Positions 56,131 through 64,000 of a stretch of DNA of 64,000 nucleotides are shown here, piece after piece. The notes below the pieces were generated by a model. That model made no database searches, was not told the origin of the DNA, and saw only the letters and a program-made list of their open reading frames with translations. Position 1 is the first letter of the stretch, and every line of letters begins with the position of its first letter. Position numbers and translations under genes: made by a program. Source of the DNA: Lycorma delicatula (taxonomy: Eukaryota > Arthropoda > Insecta > Hemiptera > Fulgoridae); the NCBI RefSeq assembly GCF_047948215.1, contig NC_134460.1:149662049-149726048 (forward strand), given 5' to 3'.

Positions 56131-57282
56131 TAACATTAAATATATATATATTGGAGAGGCGAGGAGATTTGTCAGGGATTCAACGTTTTGTGCTTCACTC
56201 ATCTTTACTATTACAAGTGGAGAATATATAAGATTATAATAAAGTTCAATTAATAAAATGAGCAGACAACTCGCACAATGAAACAATTACAAATGATAAC
56301 CATCACTCATCAATAACTCAGTAGTACACGAACCATAATATAAGACTAATTCAATTTAGAATTCAAATAATATTAAAACAACTTGCGATAGACCGAGGCT
56401 CAGGGAAATAACGAATTCGCGACCACCAGGACGTCTGTTCGATCTGGGTTCCAAAGCAAGACTACCCTTTCACCATATTCTCAAATAATATACCTACTGC
56501 ATATTTCCTTTTCCTTATTAATTTTATGATACCCCTATCGTCCTGGGATCCCGACTACGTTGACAACCATGTGCCTACCTAGGCCTAAGCCTACCGCAAT
56601 AAAACAATTTAAACCTTATTTTACAAAATATTACAAGTAATAGTACATTTCTTAAAACTACTAAAAATACCGATATTCTAAAGAATATTCTCATCGTTTT
56701 GTCGGAAGATACTCCACTGTACTTTATTCTCCGACATATATATATATATATATGAAAAAATATCAGAAGTGTTTCATATACTTTTGAAAATGTGTATATC
56801 TAGTTTAATAGGTGTAAAAGGAAGTTATGTGGTGTCCACATCAGATTTTTTTGTATATGATTATACTATACTAGTAGTGTTTTATATTTGTGTTGATGAA
56901 TTTTAAGATTAATATAATTTGCATAACTGTAAAACATGGAGGGTGATAATGTATGATTCTTCTTTTCTTTTAACATATTTAAATTTTTATTGATATTTTC
57001 CTTCTAAAACTGAAGAGTAAAAATCTCTTAATTTTAAACAATTTTTTTTCATCTCGCTGCCGTCAATTTACACCAACGTTTTTTTTTATTATTATCCAGT
57101 TAATGGCAATTTTGAAAGATATGAGTTATTAATCGCTACTGCAATCGGGTTATTTTTAAAGATTCTATTGACGTTCTAATTAAAATATATTACTTATTTA
57201 TTAATTCAGTCGAAAGCTGATGCCTAATTATATAGTTATTAATTATAGCGTGGATGATATATCTAGGATGGATGGTATTTAT
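56131..57282. other. A+T-rich DNA, no gene seen
   Basis: A TA run lies at 56735-56752. No coding or repeat signal identified. Confidence 0.4.
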
Positions 57283-57375
57283 AGCGTGTGAAAACTGAAA
57301 TGTCTAACCGGAACTCGAACCCAGAACTGCCATGAAAGGTTAAGGAGTCGTTTATCAGTCCGCTACAAAGATCGA
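57283..57375 (-). repeat. SINE-1, diverged head
   Basis: On the minus strand: CCTTTCATGGCAGTTCTGGG, B-box GGGTTCGAGTTCC, GGTTAGACATTTCAGTTTTC, ACACGCTATAAATA. Confidence 0.6.
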
Positions 57376-57899
57376 CGGAATTGTGAAATGTATGCAATGA
57401 AAAAATAAAAAACAAACTATTATTTGGTCACGGATAAAGAGTGTGATATTTCTAAATAAAAAAAATCGATCAAATATTTCATTACAATGCCGGCTATCTA
57501 CTGTCACTTTTACAAGATAACTTACCTGGCGTTTTGTCTCGTGAATAGCTACTAATTATATTTATTATGTAATATTTGAAATAGTTATCTTGCCGCAGCA
57601 GTTAATTTGGTCGTTATTTTAAACGAATTTTTTCGAATACCGTTCAGGTCTGTTCGTAATAGCGATTTCTTTTAGTTACAATACGCATTATTCGGATTAC
57701 CAAAACCAAAAAAACATTTTTAAACCTTCTAGTTTGAAACAGCTACTTCTTGAAAAATAGATAACTGTTGTACCAAAAATATCAAAACTTGTCGAAGACA
57801 ATGTGAAAAAATCGGTTGCCAGAAAATCAATAGTTTCAAATTGCTTTAAAAAATAGTCAAAATTTTTATTTAGATTTTTTAAGAACATTTTCTGTAATT
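57376..57899. other. No gene seen
   Basis: A+T-rich spacer. The minus frame 57957-57697 overlaps the SINE and is not a gene. Confidence 0.4.
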
Positions 57900-58048
57900 T
57901 TCCGACTAGGGCTTTCATCCGGAGGTCCTGGGTTCGAATCCCGGTCAGGCATAGCATTTTTCATACTCTAAAAAATCCCATTTCCATTCCCACGCACAAG
58001 CTTCAAGTTTATTTGGCGAGATCAAGCAAAAAAAAATAAATAAATAAA
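57900..58048 (+). repeat. SINE-1, 5'-truncated, second tail type
   Basis: CTAGGGCTTTCATCCGGAGG, B-box GGGTTCGAATCCC, GGTCAGGCATAGCATTTTTC. The tail reads CCCACGCACAAGCTTCAAG and ends in an A-rich run (58027-58048), like the 48212 copy. Confidence 0.7.
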
Positions 58049-59271
58049 ATACTACGACTCGAGATTTTTATCTTAAATATGACGACTATGTACTTCTTTT
58101 CATATGAAACTTACAAATTTTGTAAAACAACGGATAATATTATCAATAAAATAAATTATGATGAACTTAAATCTAGCTTAGATAAAGAAAGGTGGAACGA
58201 TATATGCAATAATAACACTGATACTATAGATACATTAGTAACGAATTTTATTGATAAACTTACTGATTACTTAAACATTAACAGATTATTAAAATGTCAC
58301 ATAAGAATAAACCACTAAAACAACGGGTCACTCCCAGCATGGTAGCTGCTATGAAAAGAAGAGATAAAGCGCACCGTAAATTACTAAAACAACCTTTTAA
58401 CACAAAACTAAAAGATTATTAAAAGAAATACAGGAACGCATTAAACAACACAATAAAGAAAACAAAAATTGATTATTTTAAAATCAAATAAAAACAACGT
58501 TAAGAAAACCGGGAATGTATTAATGAAATATTAGATATGAAAAAAGAAATTACACAACCGAAAATTGAACCTAATAAATTAAATAAATACTTTATAAATG
58601 TAGGGGAAAATTACCTCTTTCGTTAACCCCACCTTCTAATAATAGCCTGTTTCTCAACCCAACAAATATTACGTGTAATAAAAAATTTTTTAAATAACTC
58701 GTCGACTGAGATCGATAGCTTTAATGCTTCTAACTACACAGCAAAACCACTTGAACACATAATAAATGGATATTTCATTGAAGGATATTTCCCTACTAAA
58801 TTTAAAATAGTCAAAATAATCGCAATACACAAATCGGAGATAAAAACAACCCGGCAAATTACAGACCTGTAAGTCTGTTAAGTAACTTTTCCAAAATAAT
58901 TAAAAAAACGAATAATAAAGTTTCGTTATTAAGTTTGTTCATAAAAATCAGTACGATTTTCAAGCTGGAAAATCAGCAAAAGATGCGGTTTTACATTTAA
59001 ATAGAATAATTAACAATAATTTTAATAAAAATAATAAGACTATAGTAATATTCCTCGCATTTGACACGATTCCTCACAAAATTTTAATACATAAACTAAA
59101 TAACTGCGGTATACAAGGACCAGTAAAAGAACTGTTTAAAAACTACCTTGAGGGTAGAACTCAGATTCTGATCTTAAATAATGTCAGTGATCACAGAAAA
59201 TCCTCAAAATATTACAAATATACGTCAACGATCTTTTAAAACTGAACCTTCCTAACGGCCCCGTAGTATCT

Positions 59272-59284
59272 TTCGCTGATGACA
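59272..59284. repeat. Target-site duplication, left copy (TTCGCTGATGACA)
   Basis: Identical to 59525-59537. The 13 bases are the codons for F-A-D-D of the host LINE. Confidence 0.85.
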
Positions 59285-59524
59285 TATCACAACCCCGTAG
59301 GAGGAAGGCTCTCAACCCCGTAGGGGAAGACACCCATCTAGTGATGCTTCAGGGCGCCACACCATGTCCTCCGTTCCGAGCCCTGAGGGGCTTTACCGGC
59401 GTTCGTCTTTAGACCCTCTAACTGATTACACCTCACAGTCATCAGCCAGGCCACAGTCGGGATGCCACTGATGTAAATGCCTCGGCAGACATTTGCATCG
59501 ATAAAATACAAATCAAATTTTCCC
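59285..59524 (-). mobile_element. 240-bp retroposon insertion in the LINE RT motif
   Basis: A G+C-rich segment absent from the RT frame and bracketed by 13-bp direct repeats. Read on the minus strand it has a coding-like part (CRGIYISGIPTVAWLMTVRC, QLEGLKTNAGKAPQGSERRT) and ends with two CCTACGGGGTTG-type repeats. This looks like the 3' end of another LINE, 5'-truncated on insertion, or a SINE built from it. Confidence 0.75.
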
Positions 59525-60370
59525 TTCGCTGATGACACAGCTTTGGTTTTTCGGGCGAGACGTGGGATGCAGTATTTAACAGCGCTACCCGTGGATTGGT
59601 TATGGTAAAATCTTTGTTTGAAAGCCATATTCTTACGCTCAACCTAAATAAGACAAAACATATGTCATTCTCGCCCACTGAAACCGGCAAGCCCCTCGTT
59701 AATTTCAACTAAAACTGCATACCTATTCGATAAATAATAACGAATCGATAAGCAGTAACTGCCGTTGTCAATCAGATGAAGTCAAGTCAATAAAATATCT
59801 GGAATAATATTGGACGATCGATGAAGTAGAATGTCCACCTACAATATTTAACGTTAAGACTAAAATACCTTATTCATACTTTTTACAAAATAAACAAAAT
59901 TAAAAGATCTTGAAATAATAAAAATTATATATTTTGCATAGGCTCATTCGCTTTTTCAATATGGAATCGTGATAGGGGGAGGAACATATGATACCCATCT
60001 TAATAAAATATTTACGTTTCAGAAATATTTAATTAAAGCTTGGTAGACCAAGGTTATATCCCGTTACACGCTTATTTGAAGAATTTAAAGTACCTACTTT
60101 GAGACGAATATATGTCAAGAAAGTAATACCACACGTAAACAAATATATAAACGAATTTTAATTTAAAAATACGCAGTACAATACTCGTTTAGCAGAACAA
60201 ATACTTATATCGCATTCTTTTCAAAATTAACTGTTTTCAAACGTCAATTTTCGTATTACGCCAGTATATTTTCTAACAAACTCCCCGATCATTTTAACTT
60301 CCAAATAATAAATAGTAATCTAATCAAAGAAATAGATGAATGGGTGAAAGACAATATATATTTTAAATTA

Positions 60371-60589
60371 CCAAATTGAAACACAAAAATAATCCACATT
60401 AATAACAAATTTAACATATTATTATAATAAATAACATAAAAAATAAATTAATATGCTACTTAAAATTAAAGAATCTACATACACAAAACGGTGGATCTTT
60501 AAGTGAATGCTAAGGCAGTATAAATTCATAATAGTATTCAGTTGTTCTATCTTAATATTTCTTGTTGAAAATTATTTTTTTCTCATTTT
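60371..60589. other. No gene seen
   Basis: A+T-rich boundary between two LINE relics. Confidence 0.4.
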
Positions 60590-60650
60590 TTTTTCAGATT
60601 ATGAATTTATTTTATTTGATTTTAATGATAATTGAGCCTTCAGCCCGTTC

Positions 60651-61668
60651 TTAAGAACGTTGGTTTCCAGCAACCCGCTTTGCCTTCTGCTCATTAACAA
60701 CCTCCAGCACGACGCCATTTTTCCTTGTTTTCATGACCCCGGAAATCTGGAATCTTTCTTTCCTCCGGTCCAGGACCTTTTTCAGAGTTAGCTCAGCCAT
60801 TGCTAACGAAGCCTCCGGACCAGGTGTGATCGGGACTACCTTGACAGTAGCCCTCTTAATTTTGGCAGCTGGAACCTGGACTGGCAGCGGTGGACTAGGC
60901 CACTTAGGCCCAGGAGCGTCAGTTATCGCGGTAAAGGAGATACCCTTCTCCACCACCCGTTTAATGGTTTTGTGAAGTTCGCCAAGAGCTTTACCCGTCA
61001 CCGGCTTGAAACCCCTGACCTTCCACCACCTGGTCGACTTTTCCCTAGAGCTTTGACACAACCTTATCAAGGGCCCGGTTGGCGTCTTGGAGGCTTTCGC
61101 ACTTTCAAGCCGGCTCAGCAACCATCAAACTGCACTCGGACAGGTAGGAGTCGACTGTCTGCCGACCCTCCACCGAAATCCGGAACTCCTTCTTTGAGGA
61201 GAATTTAGTCCATGCAAACCGCATCTCCTCGATCCTCTCCAAACCATCAGCCCCAGAGCTAGAGCTCCCTATAGAAGGCTTCGCCCCAGAGACCTCCGGC
61301 TTAGGGCCGACCACCGCTCCACTGTCTTTCATTATCCTTGACTTCGTGAGGAGGCGCCCTTCAGATTGATTGCTCCTTCCACAGACTAGCTCCCCCTGTA
61401 CGGTTCCGACCGAGGTTTTTCTTGCAGAACTCGACGCTGAGACTTCGGCAGGAGTTTTTGTGCAATCCGCCGGTGCACAAGGACGCTCCACTACCCTTGT
61501 GGAAACCTCCGATATCCCTTTCGGAATACCGGGGTCTCGGTGAAGACCTGCCGATCGACCTTCTCTCCTTAAAGGGGTCATCGGCCACCAAGTTCTTGGC
61601 AAAACCGTCCAAGTCGTCCAAGCAACCTCCTCCGGATTGCTCCATCGTCGCTTAAAAGAATGAAACAC
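60651..61668 (-). pseudogene. LINE ORF1 (gag-like) fragment, frameshifted
   Basis: The N-terminal piece, 61668-61105, is Ser/Arg/Glu-rich (ISEVSTRVVERPCAPADCTK; GADGLERIEEMRFAWTKFSS). A second piece, 61121-60651, in another frame, has KRATVKVVPITPGPEASLAM, then KKVLDRRKERFQISGVMKTR and KNGVVLEVVNEQKAKRV. The latter is the conserved KERFQIS..KTR-G-V-L-EV block ahead of the RRM-like and CCHC region of R1/TRAS-type ORF1 proteins. The zinc knuckles are lost. The join near 61110 and a possible extra frame change near 61400 (a parallel frame, MEQSGGGCLDDLDGFAKNLV, at 61645-61361) show decay. Confidence 0.65.
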
Positions 61669-62067
61669 CGACTGTAACGTCAGGCACTATTTTAACAGCC
61701 TGAATGAATCTATCACCTAACAACACAATACCAGGTGAGCGTTCACAATTTCTTCTTCGAGAAAAGCCATCCGTTCTCACACAACCCGCTCGAGAAGTCA
61801 AAAGCTAAAAGATCCTAATGTAGACCACCGGCGAGGTCGGAGCGAAATCGCTTCCCGAACCTGCCAGAAGATCTGAAAAATTCCTTGGCCTCACGAACTA
61901 CGATATTGAGGACACCGAAGTACAAAAGGACTTATTTAGCCGACGGTGGCACTACTGCAACACACTATGCCGCTGTTTTGTATAACACTCCGCAGCAACG
62001 TAGGTTGACTAACCGCCACCGATCGTTGTACAGCTACAACCACGAGAACGTAGAATAGTGCTCTTAC

Positions 62068-62129
62068 TGAAAAAGGAACCAGTAATGCAATGCAAGTTTG
62101 TAGTACGGGGCCAGAGGCCGAGAAGCGAT
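62068..62129 (-). ncRNA. U2 snRNA-like 5' end at the LINE junction
   Basis: From 62129 downwards the minus strand reads ATCGCTTCTCGGCCTCTGGC. The first 15 bases equal the conserved 5' end of eukaryotic U2 snRNA, and TGGC follows after a one-base difference. The rest of U2 (branch-point recognition region, Sm site) is absent. A TTGCATTAC-containing stretch at about 62090 only weakly recalls the U2 3' end. Not a functional U2 gene. Confidence 0.4.
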
Positions 62130-62130
62130 C

Positions 62131-63204
62131 AATTATAGCCTAATTAAGTTATGATTTTCTTTGATGTGGCGTAGTTATTTACGAAAATAATTTTTAAATA
62201 GCACGTACGCAATACAAAAGTTTGTTTGTATTGTTTGGAATACTACTTTTGTAGTATTCCTCATACCGTGTTTAAGGTGGATGGTTAGAAGAGGCAAGTA
62301 AGTAGAGGCAGCTTGCAGAGGGGAACCGCCTTTACATTTCACATACACTGTAATAAGCTATTGTGATATTACAGATTAAAAATTGATCAGATTTTAATCG
62401 ATAGATTTATTTTAATTAAATTTTACAGGATAATATTTCCTTTTGTTCCCCTTGACATAATAATTATAAAATTTATTTTCAATGAATTTATATAATACGA
62501 TTAAAGTGTGAAACTAAGTAAATTAATTACTCTGTTTAGGAAAGCTAAAAAAAAAAAAATATTAGTGTCGGTGACAGCCTGAAGAAATTTTTTATGCCCA
62601 CGTAACAATAGTTTTATTTTTCTAACATATTTTTTCATCGTATTTCTTTTTAAAGCAGTTAAAAAAAATAAATAAGAAACGGTTATTTGTAAGTGCCTGT
62701 CTAATCACGCATAACGTGACGTAACGAGAAAAAATCATACGACTTGCGAATTGGTTCCGTATAAAGAAGATAATTAATTGTAAAAGTAATGAAGTAAGCC
62801 GTCTCCTTTTAAATGAATGCCTTCAAAGAACAAAAATTGTTGATTAGACTACATTAAAGTACAGTTAGTCTCTTTTTTTATTACTCCTTTTTTTTTTAAA
62901 ACGCAGTTTTGAAGATAAGTAACCATTTTTTTCGGACAGCCGTGTTTAAAAAGAAACAGCTTTTTAATAAAATCATTAAAGGACGACTATTAATAAAATG
63001 AATTTGGTCTGATTTATACCGATAAAACAATAATCAGACGTTTTATACCGATAAAATAATAAACCTGGGTTAAAATTTTGTTGTAAAATTATATTGTATT
63101 GGTGAAAAACTGTCGTAAAAGTGAGTCACACCATTTAAGGTTTGTTTTCTTTGTAGACTTACATTTTATAGACCTCGCATTTTATTTCTTTTTATCTTTA
63201 GATT
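62131..63204. other. A+T-rich DNA, no gene seen
   Basis: A short palindrome (ACTACTTTTGTAGT region, 62240-62256) is the only structure noticed. Confidence 0.4.
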
Positions 63205-63862
63205 CTTTCTTTCCCGTCTAGATAGCGCTATAGCAGACCTACACCTCTAGAAGGTAAAGTATTGTAATCGTTACGATTTGGGCTTATGCGGTTTTCACTG
63301 GATCTTCTCGTTTTGATACCTGAGTAACCCCCAAAAAACCGGATGGAAATTTTCCGGATGTTAATGTACGTGTGTGTGTTCGGTGTCGGACTCTAAATCA
63401 CCTTATATCTTCAGAAGTATTGAACCGATTTTTACCAAACTCGATCAGATTACTTCAATATATGGGGCGTTCATGTCACCAAATTTTCACCTTAAAAGGA
63501 GGTGAGGCTGTAGAGTTAGGTCACCACCATTAAGATCATATTTTTCTTAGGCGCATTTATTAACGTTTAAAAAATAACAATATATTTCAAAAAACCTTTT
63601 TGCAAAATTACACCCCATCCCAAAAAATACTGTTGTAGTCGTTTGCTATGTTGTGACGTCACAGGTGAGCGGTAAAATGAAATAAATAAATAATATTTAG
63701 TGTAAAAAAGTAACTCGATCTGGCTGGGTCTCGAACTCGATCACCCGGTTGATTTTGTACCTGGTGCGTTAAGCCTCGTGGCTACACCGGTCTGGCGACC
63801 GTACAAGCGAAATTTGTTCTGTGTAAGTTGTGAAATTACGTTAATTTAGAAGTGCTGACCGT
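63205..63862 (-). repeat. Family A copy, truncated at its 5' end
   Basis: Terminal hairpin CTTTCCCGTCTAGATAGCGC..CTAGAAGGTAAAG, GGATGTTAATGTACGTGTGT, AGGTGAGGCTGTAGAGTTAG, TGTGACGTCACAGGTGAGCG, inverted tRNA-like module (GGTCTCGAACTCG..GTGGCTACACC). It stops at GTGCTGACCGTCCCC. Confidence 0.8.
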
Positions 63863-64000
63863 CCCCTGAAAAGGAGAGAAAACCCGACAGCAATTTACTT
63901 TCCCTATATTCCGTTTTATTCTGTGGCCTTTCCAGTAGATTATAGACATTCAACACGTCTATTTATTGTTCTAAAGGAACAAGCATATTGTATAAATTTA
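63863..64000. other. Window edge, short repeat block
   Basis: GGAGAGAAAACCCGACAGC is shared with 47078-47130. Nothing else recognised. Confidence 0.35.

Larger units (their letters stand above)
58079..60370 (+). pseudogene. Jockey/CR1-like LINE ORF2 relic with an insertion in the active site
   Basis: Blocks in order: YDELKSSLDKERWNDICNNN (58155-58215, linker between endonuclease and RT); PLKQRVTPSMVAAMKRRDKA (about 58320-58375); DKNNPANYRPVSLLSNFSKI (RT motif 1/2, about 58845-58905); AFDTIPHKILIHKLNNCGIQ (motif A, about 59060-59120); FKNYLEGRTQIL; then PNGPVVSFADD at 59247-59282. There a 240-bp retroposon is inserted; after it FADDTALVF resumes. IKYLG (about 59790) and YGIVIGGGTYDTHLNKIFTF (about 59960-60020) form the C-terminal part. 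Stops and frameshifts throughout. The endonuclease is not visible. Confidence 0.8.
60590..62130 (-). mobile_element. LINE remnant: 5' UTR plus ORF1 part plus 3' tail
   Basis: On the minus strand: a U2-like 5' end (62129-62110), a leader to about 61668, a gag-like ORF1 part, then at about 60640 a switch to GGGCTGAAGGCTCAATTATC, A+T-rich sequence and an A-run (T-run 60589-60597). ORF2 is missing entirely, so this is either an internally deleted LINE or a gag-only non-autonomous derivative. The G+C content is visibly higher than in the flanks. Confidence 0.6.

Noticed and set aside
59338..59708. Two minus-strand frames of 88-96 codons
   Set aside because: They run across the 240-bp retroposon insertion and its host LINE, so they are composites of two elements.
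61422..61655. Plus-strand frame inside the gag-like region
   Set aside because: Antisense shadow of the minus-strand ORF1 fragment.
1..64000. Telomeric (TTAGG)n, bacterial endosymbiont or viral operon content
   Set aside because: No telomeric array, no dense prokaryote-style coding and no viral gene set were seen.

Overview
The window looks like a stretch of a large, strongly A+T-rich, transposon-laden insect nuclear genome. A hemipteran, possibly planthopper-like, is my best guess, based on the overall look of the tRNA-derived SINEs and the insect-type transposases. I could not verify the species. No complete host protein-coding gene, rRNA, true tRNA gene, operon or CRISPR array is visible. 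Nearly all recognisable protein sequence comes from mobile elements, and almost all of it is broken by stops, frameshifts or deletions.

Layout. 1-5 kb: a decayed mariner/Tc1-type transposase (1126-2125) and a cluster of small retroposons (families here called B, SINE-1 and SINE-2). 4.6-10.4 kb: the centrepiece, a 5,014-bp R1-like non-LTR retrotransposon on the minus strand (5106-10119). It sits between exact 15-bp target-site duplications inside a dispersed repeat (family A). Its ORF1 (gag with three CCHC knuckles) is intact, its ORF2 is frameshifted and lacks most of the RT palm, and its 5' end carries a canonical DPE at +28. 12-14 kb: a 5'-truncated LINE inserted in a family D repeat. 15.8-24.8 kb: SINE-2 copies (one with a 15-bp TSD), two mariner-type relics (16.2-17.3 and 20.1-21.2 kb), an RT scrap, a pogo/Tigger transposase relic and a 254-bp MITE. 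26-31 kb: a Jockey/CR1-like RT relic, a Helitron protein fragment, SINE-1 and family C. 32-36 kb: family A, SINE-2, and a second copy of the 20-kb mariner-type element with a different internal deletion. 36.3-37.3 kb: a Penelope-like RT relic. 38-52 kb: repeat families D, E, A and C, more SINEs, an RT scrap and another mariner relic. 53.5-56.1 kb: a tandem duplication carrying a family B retroposon, then a 5'-truncated LINE nested in family C. 58-62 kb: a Jockey/CR1-like LINE relic interrupted exactly at its FADD active-site codons, then a gag-only LINE remnant whose 5' end resembles the start of U2 snRNA. 63.2-63.9 kb: a last family A copy.

The elements form a nested record rather than a pathway: LINE into family A, LINE into family D, LINE into family C, SINE into family E, retroposon into LINE. 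At least two SINE families with different tRNA-like heads share one 3' tail module, which suggests they borrow the same LINE machinery. Family A copies spread a CRE-like TGACGTCA site, a tRNA-like pol III module and alternating CG/TG tracts around the region. I found no convincing new enzymatic or defence system. The most interesting signals are structural: promoter architecture, chimeric ends, TSDs and complementary deletions.
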